Assembly (NCBI GenBank): GCA_965214435.1 | Contig: OZ243960.1 | Coordinates: 2,418,001 to 2,482,000 of the forward strand | Length of the DNA stretch: 64,000 bases | Source: Rubrobacter_A sp965214435 | GTDB lineage: Bacteria; Actinomycetota; Rubrobacteria; Rubrobacterales; Rubrobacteraceae | Reading direction: 5' to 3' | Shown here: piece by piece, positions 8,549 to 18,547 of the stretch | Numbering within the stretch: the stretch's first letter is position 1 | How the letters are laid out: each line of letters begins with the position of its first letter | Notes under the pieces: generated by a model | The model's database searches: none | Told to the model about the DNA's origin: nothing | What the model saw: the letters and a program-made list of their open reading frames with translations, nothing else | Translations under genes and position numbers: made by a program

Positions 8549-8707
8549 GGAGCTTTGTGGACGGACGACGCTTGCTAACCATAAATAGGACACGGGCCGG
8601 TCATCTCCGCCAACGGCGTTCCCGTGAGCGTCCGCGTAATCCCGACCGACGAGGACTCGATGGTCGCCCGGCATACGAAAACGCTTATCGAGAAGGAGAG
8701 AGGGTAG
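8549..8707 (+). pseudogene. ackA: Remnant of acetate kinase, C-terminal end only
   Basis: In the frame ending at the TAG at 8705-8707, the sequence reads GPVISANGVPVSVRVIPTDE and then DSMVARHTKTLI, the C-terminal pattern of acetate kinases (VIS...V.VIPT.EE..IA..T). Upstream in the same frame, GALWTDDAC resembles the preceding LG.LD..AN segment but is followed by two in-frame stops (8576-8578 and 8582-8584). A weak echo of the TGGIGENS motif (TGTMGEVS) lies at about 8433-8456 in another frame. The remnant ends 1 bp before the phosphoketolase ATG, the usual partner of acetate kinase. The 8342-8548 spacer holds nothing else I recognise. Confidence 0.65.
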
Positions 8708-8708
8708 C

Positions 8709-11139
8709 ATGTACCACTTCGATACGAGGGTCTCAAGCGCGGTCGAGGGAGACGGTCCTTCCGGTTCTGCGGTTGGTGAAGGACCGCTTACGGAAGAGCA
8801 GCTAGACCTGATACACCGGTATTGGCGGGCGGCCAACTACCTGACGGTCGGCCAGATCTACCTTCAAGATAACCCCCTCTTGCGAGAGCCGCTAAAGCCC
8901 GAGCACTTAAAGCCGCGCCTTCTAGGGCACTGGGGGACCTCGCCCGGCCTCAGCTTTATCTACGCCCACATGAACCGCCTGATCCGGGAGCGCGACCTCG
9001 ACGCTATCTACCTGGCCGGTCCCGGACACGGAGGCCCGGCCGTGCTGGCGAACGTCTACCTCGAAGGAGTCTACTCCGAGGTCTACACCGAAGTTCCACA
9101 GGACGAAGAGGGGATGCGCAGGTTCTTCCGGTAGTTCTCGACACCCGGCGGCGTGCCGAGCCACGTCAGCGTCCCGACGCCCGGCTCCATCCACGAGGGC
9201 GGCGAGCTGGGCTACGTCCTCTCTCACGCTTTCGGGGCGGCCTTCGATAACCCCGACCTGCTCGTCTGCGCCGTGGTCGGCGACGGCGAGGCCGAGACCG
9301 GACCACTCGAAGGTTCGTGGAAGGCCGTAAGCTTTCTGAACCCGGCCCGCGACGGCGCGGTACTGCCGATTCTCCACTTAAACGGCTACAAGATAGCCGG
9401 TCCCACCGTCATGGGCCGGGCCTCGAACGAGGAGATACAGGGCCTCCTCGGCGGCCACGGCTACGAGGTCCACTTTGTCGAGGGTGATGACCCTGCGGCG
9501 GTACACCAGGCGTTCGCCGCCACGCTCGACGCCTGCCACGACCGCATCCGCGGGATCCAGCAGCAAGCCCGCGAGAACGGTGTCTCGGAGCGCCCGCGGT
9601 GGCCCGCCATCGTCCTGCGCACCCCGAAAGGATGGACCGGACCAAAAGAGCTGGACGGTCAGCCGATCGAAGGGACCTTCCGCTCCCACCAGGTACCGCT
9701 CTCCGGCGTCGGGGAAGACCCCGGGGCGCTCGCGAGGCTGGAGGAGTGGATGAGCTCCTACAAGCCGGAGGAACTTTTCGACGATAAAGGACGTCTGTTA
9801 GACGATCTCGCGGCCCTCGCGCCCGACGGCGACCGGCGCATGGGGGCGAACCCTCACACCAACGGCGGAGAGTTGCTCAAGGACCTCGACCTGCCCGACT
9901 TCCGCGACTACGCGCTGGAGTTCGAGCGGTCCGCCACCGAGTACGGCTCGTCTACCGCGAAGCTCGGGGAGATGCTCCGGGACATCTTCGCCCGCAACGC
10001 CGACAACTTCCGGCTCTTCTGTCCCGACGAGGTCGAGTCCAACCGTCTCGGGGCCGTCTTCGAGGTCGAGGACCGCTGCTTTGTCGGGCCTACGATACCG
10101 GGCGACGACCACATCTCGCCCGAGGGGCGGGTCTTTGAAGTCCTCTCCGAGCATCTGTGCGAGGGCTGGCTGGAAGGGTATCTGCTCACCGGGCGTCACG
10201 GGCTATTTGCCAGCTACGAGGCGTTCGCCATGATCTCCGCTTCCATGACCGTCCAGCATACGAAGTGGCTCGAAGAGATGGTGGAGCTGCCCTGGCGCCA
10301 ACCCGTGGCCTCGCTGAACCTGCTCCTGTCCTCGACCGCCTGGCGGAACGTCCACAACGGGTTCTCCCACCAGGGGCCGGGCCTCATAGACGTGATGCTC
10401 TCCAAAAAAGGGAACGTCGCGCGCATCTACCTGCCGCCCGACGCGAACACCCTTCTTTCCGTCGCCGACCACTGTTTCAGGAGCCGCAACTACGTCAACC
10501 TGATCGTCGCGGACAAGCAACCCGAGCTACAGTGGCTCGGCATGGACGCCGCCATCGAGCACACCGCTGCCGGAGCGGGTATCTGGGAGTGGGCGAGCAA
10601 CGTAAGCCCGGACGAGGAGCCGGACGTCGTCCTGGCCTGCGCCGGCGACGTCGCGACCCTGGAGACCGTCGCCGCGGCGCACTGGCTCCGGCACAAAGCG
10701 CCTGAGCTAAAGGTGCGCGTCGTCAACGTGGTAGACCTGATGACGCTCTTCCCGCGCGAGTTCCACCCGCACGGCATGGACGAGACCCGCTTTGTCGAGC
10801 TTTTCACGGCCAACAAACCAGTCATCTTCGCCTTCCACGGCTACCAGCGGGCCATACACGAGGTCGTCCACGGCCGCGTAATACGCCGACCGCTTCCACG
10901 TGCGCGGTTTCAGGGAGCAGGGGACTACTACGACCCCCCTCGACATGGTGATTATGAACGGCATGAGCCGCTACCACCTGGCGGCCGAGGCGATCAGAAA
11001 GTCGCAGCGCATGGGAGAAGCCCACGCTCCGGGCCTCATCTCCGAGTGTGAGGACATGGTCTCCCGCGCCGTAGCCTACTCCCGCGAGCACCTGGTGGAC
11101 ATGCCCGAGATCAGCGGCTGGACTTGGACCGAAGACTAG
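8709..11139 (+). pseudogene. xfp: Phosphoketolase with an in-frame amber codon and a frameshift
   Basis: Together the pieces encode about 809 residues, the normal length of xylulose-5-phosphate/fructose-6-phosphate phosphoketolase, a thiamine-diphosphate enzyme making acetyl phosphate. Diagnostic segments are present: LGHWGTSPGLSFIYAHMNR, GDGEAETGPLEGSWKA, GRHGLFASYEAF and EISGWTWTED. The first piece ends at TAG 9132-9134, where the family has Gln (FFR-stop-FSTPGG; CAG to TAG would explain it). The frame then stays open to about 10,880, where one extra base in 10881-10884 shifts it: HGRV continues as ADRFHVRGFREQG in the +1 frame to the stop at 11139. With two lesions and a ruined acetate kinase upstream it is probably inactive; sequencing error is the alternative. 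Confidence 0.85.
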
Positions 11140-11196
11140 CGTACTACTTCACTCGTAGTACTACTGGGAGCCGCCCTGCGGCGTCCGGTGGGAGCT

Positions 11197-12954
11197 CTAG
11201 CTGCTAAAGGGTACTTCTATCACCCCGGCGGAGACTTCATTGCGGAGGTCTACGAGCGCCTCCCGGACCCGTGCTACCGCGTCCTCGACCGGCACGATAA
11301 AGCTCTCGCCGCTATGCCGCACCCGGACCTCGACTCCACCGTTATCCAGGGAGCGGGGCGTCAAGGTCAGGCGCAGGGGTAGACCTATGAGGTCCGCGTC
11401 GTTGAACTTCGTGCCGAGGCTCTCCCGGCGGTCGTCGTAGAGCACCTCTATACCGTCGGCCCACAGCTTCTCGTAGAGGTCGGCGGCGATCTCGCCCAGC
11501 TTTTCAAGGGCCACTATGTGGACGTGGTAGGGAGAGATGGAGACCGGTAAGGCCAGGCCATCGTCGTCGTTGTGCTCTTCGGCCACGCAGGCGAGTAGCC
11601 TACCGACCCCGATGCCGTAAGAACCCATTATGACCGGCTTCGAGGAGCCGTCCTGATCCAGGAAGTTGGCGTCGAGGGCTTCGGTGTAGCGGGTACCAAG
11701 CTTGAAGATGTTCCCGATCTCCACTCCCCGCTCGGTGCGCATGACGCTCTCACAAACCGGACACGCCGCCCCCTCGTTCGCCACGGCGATGTCCGTTACC
11801 ACGTCCGCCTCAAAATCCCGGCCGTAATTCACGTTCAGGAAGTGGAACCCTTCCTGGTTCGCCCCTGCCACGAGGTTCGGAGAAGCCACGATAGCGTCGT
11901 CCACGACGACTAGCGCGCCTTCCACGCCGAGTGGGGAGCCATAACCGGGCTCGGCTCCTACCGCCCGGATCTCCTCCGGCCGCGCCGGCCTCAAGTCCGT
12001 GGCCTTTACCGCGTTCGCCAGCTTGAAATCGTTTATGTCCATGTCACCCCGGACCACCGCAAAGACAAACCGCTCATGTTCCTCTCCGTTCTCCTCGACG
12101 GTCGCTACCTGAAAGATAGCCTTCGCGGTCTTCGAGGTCGGGATGTCGAGTTGTTCGGCGAGGGAGGCGATGGTGGTCGCGCCCGGGGTCTCTACCTTCT
12201 CCACTGGTTGCGGCTCTTCAGCTTCCGGCAAGATTTTAGTAAAACCGGCGACCTGGCGGTTCGCGGTGTAGCCGCAGTTGTCGCAGATAAGAAGTGTGTC
12301 CTCGCCGATGGGGGTGAGGTACATGAACTCGTGGGCCAGGCTGCCGCCCATCATGCCGACGTCGGAGTCCACGGCCATCGAGGGCAGGGCGCAGCGGTTA
12401 AAGATGTTGAAGTACGCCTGGAAGTGGGCGCGGTACTGCTCGTCCAAACTCTCTTCGTCGCGGTCGAGGCTGTAGGAGTCGAGCATGGTGAACTCGCGGG
12501 CTCGGATGAGACCTGCCCGCGGGCGCGGGTCGTCGCGCCACTTGGTCTGTATCTGGTAGACGAGCGCCGGTAGCTGCTTGTAGGACTGTATCTCCCGGCG
12601 CACGAGGTCCGCGACGACTTCCTCGTGGGTCATGGCGAGCACCATGTCCCTCTCGGACTTATCCTTGAAGCGTCCTAGCTCGGAGCCGATCTGGAACCAG
12701 CGGCCGGTCTTTTTCCAAAGCTCGGCCGGATGGACCACGGGCATCGTGATCTCCTGCCCACCGATGGCGTCTATCTCGTCGCGCATGATGTCCTTGATCT
12801 TCTCCATCGAGCGGTACCCGAGCGGCAGGTAACTGAATAACCCCGACGCCAACTGCCGCAGGAACCCGGCCCGCAACAGCAGCCGGTGGCTCTCGGACTC
12901 CACGTCCGCCGGAGCCTCGCGGAGCGTCTGGGAAAAGAGCTTGCTCATGCGCAT
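11197..12954 (-). CDS. proS: Prolyl-tRNA synthetase, bacterial type with editing insertion
   Basis: A 585-residue class II synthetase charging tRNA-Pro. The N-terminal catalytic half has LASGLFSYLPLGYRSMEKI (motif 1 region) and KWRDDPRPRAGLIRAREFTM (motif 2). The INS/YbaK-type editing domain follows at about 235-390. Motif 3 is MGSYGIGVGRLLA, followed by a C-terminal anticodon-binding domain. The ATG at 12954 has AAAGG 8 nt upstream. It is divergent from, and only 130 bp away from, a second prolyl-tRNA synthetase gene of the other type. This intact copy is presumably the one that supports translation. Confidence 0.95.
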   Translation of the reverse strand: MRMSKLFSQTLREAPADVESESHRLLLRAGFLRQLASGLFSYLPLGYRSMEKIKDIMRDEIDAIGGQEITMPVVHPAELWKKTGRWFQIGSELGRFKDKSERDMVLAMTHEEVVADLVRREIQSYKQLPALVYQIQTKWRDDPRPRAGLIRAREFTMLDSYSLDRDEESLDEQYRAHFQAYFNIFNRCALPSMAVDSDVGMMGGSLAHEFMYLTPIGEDTLLICDNCGYTANRQVAGFTKILPEAEEPQPVEKVETPGATTIASLAEQLDIPTSKTAKAIFQVATVEENGEEHERFVFAVVRGDMDINDFKLANAVKATDLRPARPEEIRAVGAEPGYGSPLGVEGALVVVDDAIVASPNLVAGANQEGFHFLNVNYGRDFEADVVTDIAVANEGAACPVCESVMRTERGVEIGNIFKLGTRYTEALDANFLDQDGSSKPVIMGSYGIGVGRLLACVAEEHNDDDGLALPVSISPYHVHIVALEKLGEIAADLYEKLWADGIEVLYDDRRESLGTKFNDADLIGLPLRLTLTPRSLDNGGVEVRVRHSGESFIVPVEDAVARVREALVDLRNEVSAGVIEVPFSS

Positions 12955-13083
12955 GGAAATTACCTTTCGTAGGATGCGAGCTTATAGCCGTTCTGACCTG
13001 GATCTTCAGCCTACTATACCGGGCATCCGGCAACCTGGGAAAGCTATACTCTCACCCAGTTTGGAGCGACTGGAGGTACGCGC

Positions 13084-14514
13084 ATGGCCGAGACGGTCGA
13101 GAAGCTAACAAAGAGGAGCGAGGACCCGAGCCGGTGGTACCTGGACCTGGTCCGCATGGCGAAGCTGGCCGACTATGGGCCGGTGCGCGGGACGTTCGCC
13201 ATAAGGCCCTACGGGTTCGCAATCTGGGAGAGGATACAGCGCGACCTCGACGACCGCTTCAAGGCGACCGGCCACCAGAACGCCTACTTCCCGCTCCTCA
13301 TCCCGGAGAGCTACCTGAACAAAGAGGCGGATCACGCGGGAGGCTTTACCCCGGAGTGTGCCTGGGTAACGATGGACGGCAACAACGAGCTGGAGGAGAG
13401 GTTGGCGATCCGGCCGAGCTCCGAGAGCATCGTCTGCGACTTCTACAAGAACTGGGTCCAGAGCTACCGGGACCTCCCGCTCCTCATAAACCAGTGGTCG
13501 AACGTCCTGCGCTGGGAGATGGTCACCCGCCCGTTCCTGCGCACGGCGGAGTTTCTCTGGCAGGAGGGCCACACCGTGCACTCCACCGCCGGGGAGGCCC
13601 GAGAGGAAACTCTGAGGATGCTCGGCGTCTACCGGGACGTATTTTAGGGGAAGCTGGCGATACCCGTTCTAACCGGCGTAAAGAGTCCCTCCGAGAGGTT
13701 CGCCGGGGCCGTCGAGACCTATACCTGCGAGGGACTGATGGGCGACGGGCGGGCCCTACAGGCCGCGACGAGCCACGACCTCGGGCAGAACTTCGCGAAA
13801 GCTTTCGGCATCACGTTCCTTGACGAGTCTCAAGAGCGGGTCCACGCCTACCAGACTTCGTGGGGTTTCTCGACCAGAACTATTGGCGGCCTGATCCTGG
13901 TTCACGGCGACGACAAGGGGCTCAAACTTCCTCCGGAACTCGCGCCGACCCAGGCGGTTGTGGTGCCGATCTGGCGCGGCAAGAACAAGGGTGAGGTCCG
14001 TATCGAGGCCGAGAAGCTCTACGCGGAGCTAAAGCTCGCCGGAATCCGGGCCGAGGTAGACCTTGACGAGGAGCACTCGCCGGGCTGGAAGTTCAACGAG
14101 CACGAGCTACGCGGCGTCCCTGTGAGGGTCGAGCTCGGGCCGAGGGACATAGAAAAGAGAGAAGCCGTGCTCGTCCGGCGGGATACCGGAGAGAAAGAGT
14201 CCGTGGCGCGCAAGGCCCTTCCGGCTCGTCTGGCGGCCCTGTTAGTCGAGATCCAGGATAACCTCCTCCGCCAGGCCACCGCTTTCCGGGACGCGAACAC
14301 GCGGCGGGCCGGTTCTTACGAGGAGTTCAAGGAGATCATCCGGGAGGAGCGCGGCTTCGTGCTCGCGCCGTGGGACGGTACCGCCGAGACCGAGCAGCGG
14401 GTAAAAGAGGACACGAAGGCGACGATCCGGCTGTTGCCCGACGAGCGGGAGGAGGGGGAGGACCTCGTTTCCGGTAATCGCGGGAAAACGGCGGTCTTCG
14501 CCCGGGCCTACTAG
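13084..14514 (+). pseudogene. proS: Archaeal/eukaryote-type prolyl-tRNA synthetase with in-frame amber stop
   Basis: The two halves together give about 476 residues of the ProS type 3 family, which lacks the INS editing domain: RSEDPSRWYLDLV at the N-terminus, PSSESIVCDFY, NQWSNVLRWEM (motif 2 region), TSWGFSTRTIGGLI (motif 3) and a C-terminal extension ending in Tyr (FARAY), typical of the type. A single TAG at 13645-13647 interrupts it within VYRDVF-stop-GKLAIPVLTG, where relatives usually have an acidic residue. The frame is otherwise intact to 14514. One base change restores the gene, so it is either a recent pseudogene, an amber-readthrough gene or a sequencing error. The intact bacterial-type copy makes loss tolerable. 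Confidence 0.8.
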
Positions 14515-14565
14515 AAACTTGACGGGAGAGGGCCGGTACTTTAGCATCACGCCCTAGCGCGGACT

Positions 14566-14699
14566 CGCATCGAGAGCGGTGGAGGGAACTGGCCCCGAGA
14601 AACCGCGGCAACCGGCGGCGGGCGGTAGAGATACCAGGCCCGGCGGCAAGGTGCCAAGTCCAGCAGAGCGCCGGAATTGTAGGTACTCTGGAAGATGTG
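14566..14699 (+). ncRNA. SAM riboswitch (S-box, SAM-I clan)
   Basis: The core is recognisable by its conserved segments: AGAGCGGTGGAGGGA, CTGGCCC, GAAACCGCGGCAACC, GGTGCCAAGTCC and GGAAGATG. Closing stem P1 pairs CGCATC (14566-14571) with GATGTG (14694-14699). GC-rich segments after it (about 14700-14760) could form the expression platform, although no clear T-run terminator is visible. It lies 122 bp upstream of metX, so high S-adenosylmethionine should repress the operon. This element fills most of the 300 bp gap after the proS pseudogene. Confidence 0.92.
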
Positions 14700-14821
14700 G
14701 GGAGAGCCGGACGGCCTCTTCTAACCGAGCGGGTTGCGCGTAAGGCGGTGCCGGAGAAAAAGTTACCGGTGCGCCGCGGCGTTGAACCTGGACCTAGAAG
14801 GAGGCTGCATTACTACCGAAT

Positions 14822-15988
14822 ATGACACCAGACCCGGGGACCGGCGCTAACCAGGCCCCGGTCCGGACGGTAGATCCCACCCCACCCCGCAAACCCCGCG
14901 GCGGTAAACACTTCCGGGAACTAGGCTTCTTCGAGCCGGAACTTGGCGGCTGCCTGCGGGAAGTAACGCTCGCCTACGAGACCTGGGGCGAGTTGAACGC
15001 TTCGGGGACCAACGCGGTCCTAATCACCCACGCCCTGACGGGCGACTCGCACGCCGCGGGACCCGTCTCCGAGGGGTATCGTAGGGGCGGCTGGTGGGAG
15101 CCGGTGGTCGGGCCGGGGCGCATGGTAGATACGGACGAGCACTTTGTCGTCTGCTCGAACGTGCTCGGCGGCTGCTCCGGCAGCACGGGACCGGCTTCCA
15201 CGGACCCCGAGAGCGGCCGTCCCTACGGGGCGCGGTTTCCGGTGGTTACCATCCGCGACATGGTCCGGGCTCAGAAGCGGCTCCTGGACTCGTTGGGCGT
15301 AAAGCGCCTCTCGGCGGTGATCGGGGGTTCCATCGGCGGGCAGCAGGCGCTGGAGTGGGCGGTCGAGTACCCGGACTTTGTCGGCAAGACGGTACCGGTG
15401 GCGGCTACGGGGGCTCTAGGGCCGCAGGGGATAGCGATGAGTGAGATCGGGCGCCGCGCCATAAGGTCCGACCCCGACTGGCAGAACGGCGACTACTACG
15501 AAACAGGCAAGAGCCCGGACGCCGGTCTCTCCACTGCCCGGATGGCCGGCATGGTCACCTACCAGAGTGCGGCCAGCAAGTGGGAGCGCTTCGGCCGCAG
15601 GCTCGCGACCCGTCCGGCGCTCGAAACCGAGTTCGGCGGGCGCTTTGAGGTAGAGAGCTACCTGCACTACCAGGGCCGCGAACTCGCGGGCCGCTTCGAC
15701 GCCAACTCGTACCTCTACCTCTCGCGGGCGATGGACCTCTACGACGTCGCCGCCGGGTACGCCTCGGAGGAGGAAGCCTACGGCCGGATAAAGACGTCGG
15801 TGCTCTTTGTTGGCGTGTCGAGCGACTGGCTATTCCCGCCGGGTGAAGTACGGGGAGCGGCGGAGACGGCGCGAGAGGCGGGGGCCGACGCCCGATACGT
15901 GGAGATAAATTCTATAAACGGGCATGACACCTTTTTAAAGGACTGGGACAAACTAGAGGCGGCCGTCGGGCCGTTTCTGAAGAGTTAA
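14822..15988 (+). CDS. metX: Homoserine O-acetyltransferase (MetX)
   Basis: A 388-residue alpha/beta-hydrolase fold acyltransferase that activates homoserine for sulfhydrylation. Key segments are VTLAYETWGELN, LITHALTGDSHAAG, the nucleophile elbow GGSIGGQQALEW (Ser near residue 170) and the catalytic His in INGHDTFLKD near the C-terminus. Acetyl versus succinyl specificity is taken from family resemblance. It is the first gene after the SAM riboswitch and lies 9 bp before the O-acetylhomoserine sulfhydrylase gene. Confidence 0.93.
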   Translation: MTPDPGTGANQAPVRTVDPTPPRKPRGGKHFRELGFFEPELGGCLREVTLAYETWGELNASGTNAVLITHALTGDSHAAGPVSEGYRRGGWWEPVVGPGRMVDTDEHFVVCSNVLGGCSGSTGPASTDPESGRPYGARFPVVTIRDMVRAQKRLLDSLGVKRLSAVIGGSIGGQQALEWAVEYPDFVGKTVPVAATGALGPQGIAMSEIGRRAIRSDPDWQNGDYYETGKSPDAGLSTARMAGMVTYQSAASKWERFGRRLATRPALETEFGGRFEVESYLHYQGRELAGRFDANSYLYLSRAMDLYDVAAGYASEEEAYGRIKTSVLFVGVSSDWLFPPGEVRGAAETAREAGADARYVEINSINGHDTFLKDWDKLEAAVGPFLKS

Positions 15989-15997
15989 GGAGAAACT

Positions 15998-17299
15998 ATG
16001 ACAGATACTACCGACCAGAAGAGCGCGGACTACGGCTTCGATACCCTGGCGCTCCACGCCGGGCAGGAGGTAGACGCGACCACGACGGCGCGGGCCGTGC
16101 CGATCTACCAGTCGACCTCCTATGTCTTCCACGACACCGACCATGCGGCCAACCTGTTCTCCCTGTCGGAGATGGGCAACATCTACACCCGTATAATGAA
16201 CCCGACCACCGACGTCTTCGAGAAGCGGGTCGCAGCACTTGAGAAAGGTGTGGGGGCGCTGGCGACGGCTTCCGGGCAGGCGGCGGAGACGCTGGCGATA
16301 CTGAACATCGCCGGGGCGGGAGACGAAATAGTCTCTTCCGCCGGACTCTACGGCGGGACCTACAACCTCTTCCACTACACCCTGCCGAAAATCGGGGTAA
16401 ACGTAAAGTTTGTGGACGGCACCGACCCCGACGCCTTCCGGCAGGCGATCACGCCGAAGACTAAAGCTATCTACTCCGAGACCGTCGGCAACCCGGCCCT
16501 GAACACCCTGGACATCGAGGCTGTGGCGCAGGTCGCCCACGAGGCTGGGATACCGCTCATAGTGGACAACACCCTGCCGTCGCCGTACCTGGTAAACCCG
16601 CTGTCGCACGGGGCGGACATCGTGGTCGAGTCGACGACCAAGTTCATCGGGGGACACGGGACGACCATCGGCGGCATCATAGTAGACGGCGGCACGTTCC
16701 CCTGGGATAACGGCAACTTCCCGGAGTTCACCGAGCCAGACCCCTCCTACCACGGCCTAGAGTTCTACCCGGCGCTCGGCGAGATGGCCTACATCTTGAA
16801 GGCCCGCGTCCAGATGCTCCGGGACTACGGCCCGGCCCAGAGCCCGTTCAACAGCTTCCTTTTGATCCAGGGTATTGAAACATTGCCGCTGCGGATGGAG
16901 CGCCACTCCCAGAACGGGATGGCCGTCGCGGAGTTCTTGCAGAACCACGATAGGGTCAATTGGGTGAACTACCCGGGGCTCTCTGACCACCCGACCCACG
17001 ACCTCGCCAAGAAGTATCACCGGGAGGGGATGTTCGGGGCTATCCTGGGCTTCGGTATCGAGGGTGGCCTTGAGGCCGGTAAGAAGTTTATTGACCGGCT
17101 GGAGCTTCATAGCCTCTTGGCGAACGTCGGGGACGCGAAGAGCCTGGTTATACACCCGGCCTCGACGACGCACTCGCAGCTCTCGGTGGATGAGCAGAAG
17201 TCTACCGGGGTTACGGAGGATTACATAAGGCTCTCGGTCGGTATCGAGTCTATAGATGACATCCTGGCGGACCTCGACCAGGCATTGAACGGAGCGTGA
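15998..17299 (+). CDS. metY: O-acetylhomoserine sulfhydrylase (MetY)
   Basis: A 433-residue PLP enzyme of the Cys/Met metabolism family that converts O-acetylhomoserine plus sulfide to homocysteine. LALHAGQEVD opens the protein; ATASGQAAETLAILN and STTKFIGGHGTTIGG, with the PLP-binding Lys, are present. The length and the HGTTIGGIIVDGG segment favour the sulfhydrylase over cystathionine gamma-synthase. GGAG precedes the ATG. With metX it forms a direct sulfhydrylation route to methionine. Confidence 0.93.
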   Translation: MTDTTDQKSADYGFDTLALHAGQEVDATTTARAVPIYQSTSYVFHDTDHAANLFSLSEMGNIYTRIMNPTTDVFEKRVAALEKGVGALATASGQAAETLAILNIAGAGDEIVSSAGLYGGTYNLFHYTLPKIGVNVKFVDGTDPDAFRQAITPKTKAIYSETVGNPALNTLDIEAVAQVAHEAGIPLIVDNTLPSPYLVNPLSHGADIVVESTTKFIGGHGTTIGGIIVDGGTFPWDNGNFPEFTEPDPSYHGLEFYPALGEMAYILKARVQMLRDYGPAQSPFNSFLLIQGIETLPLRMERHSQNGMAVAEFLQNHDRVNWVNYPGLSDHPTHDLAKKYHREGMFGAILGFGIEGGLEAGKKFIDRLELHSLLANVGDAKSLVIHPASTTHSQLSVDEQKSTGVTEDYIRLSVGIESIDDILADLDQALNGA

Positions 17300-17305
17300 A
17301 CCAGG

Positions 17306-18547
17306 TTGAGTAACGGACCACTCGTGATCAAGTTCGGGGGTACCTCGGTCGGTGGCGGCCCGGAGTTCGTCCGTGCCGCGAAGATCGTCGCCGGGGCGGC
17401 CCGCAACCGGCCCGTGGCCGCGGTCGTTTCGGCGATGTCGGGTACCACCGACACCCTTCTAGGCTACGCGGAGACCGCCGCCAGCGACTCCAGGCCGACG
17501 ACCACGGGCGCCACGCACGCCACGCGCGAGGGGTCCGTCGCGGGTTTGCACCGAATATTATCCGACCGTCACCTGCGGGCCGCGCACCAGGCCGTATCCG
17601 GTGAGTATTTACCGGGTGTGGAAGTACGGATCTCGGCGCTGCTGCAGCAACTCGTGGAGGCTATCGTGGCTCCTGCAGGCAGTACGGCGGCCCGGCGGGC
17701 CAGGATCGCGCTTTTCGGCGAGCGGCTCTCGGCGGCGATACTGGCCGGGGCCATTAGCAGCCTCGGTGCTCCGGCGGAGGTGGTTTCCGCGGACCCGATA
17801 GCCACCGACTCGGACCCCGCCGAGGCGGAGGTGGACCCCGAGGCTACCCGCGAGCGGTGCGCCCGCTTTGTCCGGCCTATACTGGACGACGGCCGGGTCG
17901 CGGTCGTGCCGGGCTACGGTGGCCGCTCGCCGGAGGGGAAGCAGACGACGCTCGGGCGGGGCGGCTCGGACCTCTCGGCGACGACGGTCGGTCGGGCCCT
18001 GGGCTCTGGTGAGGTCTGGATCATGTCCGATGTGGACGGCGTACTGGACGCTGACCCGCGCCTCGTCCCGGACGCCAGCCTCCTGCCACAACTCTCGTAC
18101 CGGGAGGCGGGCACGTTCGCCTCTCTCGGGGCGAAGGTCCTCCACCACAAGACTATGGAGCCCGCCGCCGCCTCGGAGATGGAGGTCTTTGTCCGCAACA
18201 CCTTCAACCCGGACGCCCCTGGTACCCGCGTTACGTCGCATGAGGACGGCTCCGGCATCCGGTGCGTCGCCCTGCGCCGCAACCTCAAGGTCGAGGGACC
18301 CTGCATCGGCGGCCGCAAGAGCGAGGCCGCCACGGTGGTGTGCATCGGCTCCCCGGAGAAACCGGACGCCGGTCGGGGCTTCAACGCCCTGCGAGGAGCG
18401 GGTATAAATCCTCTGCACTATGGGCTTGCCACCGTCGGGCTCGTGTTCGTGGTCCACGAGCGGCAGGCCGAAGAAGCCTTGAGGCTCTTGCACGGTGCGC
18501 TGGTCCGTGGCGCAGATGCTCTGGTCGGGGCCGAGGAGGCCGTATGA
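17306..18547 (+). CDS. lysC: Aspartate kinase
   Basis: A 413-residue monofunctional aspartokinase that catalyses the first step of the aspartate family pathway. VIKFGGTSVGGG lies near residue 7, VVSAMSGTTDTLL near 41, LGRGGSDLSATTVGRAL near 215, and FVRNTFNPDAPGTRV precedes a C-terminal ACT-like regulatory region. The TTG at 17306 places the start six bases after the metY stop; GTTGAG context with no strong Shine-Dalgarno suggests coupling to metY. Its stop overlaps the hom ATG (ATGA). Confidence 0.93.
   Translation: MSNGPLVIKFGGTSVGGGPEFVRAAKIVAGAARNRPVAAVVSAMSGTTDTLLGYAETAASDSRPTTTGATHATREGSVAGLHRILSDRHLRAAHQAVSGEYLPGVEVRISALLQQLVEAIVAPAGSTAARRARIALFGERLSAAILAGAISSLGAPAEVVSADPIATDSDPAEAEVDPEATRERCARFVRPILDDGRVAVVPGYGGRSPEGKQTTLGRGGSDLSATTVGRALGSGEVWIMSDVDGVLDADPRLVPDASLLPQLSYREAGTFASLGAKVLHHKTMEPAAASEMEVFVRNTFNPDAPGTRVTSHEDGSGIRCVALRRNLKVEGPCIGGRKSEAATVVCIGSPEKPDAGRGFNALRGAGINPLHYGLATVGLVFVVHERQAEEALRLLHGALVRGADALVGAEEAV

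Noticed and set aside
9132..13647. Genome-wide recoding of TAG as sense
   Set aside because: TAG is the normal stop of many intact genes here, such as hisA, hisH and msrB.
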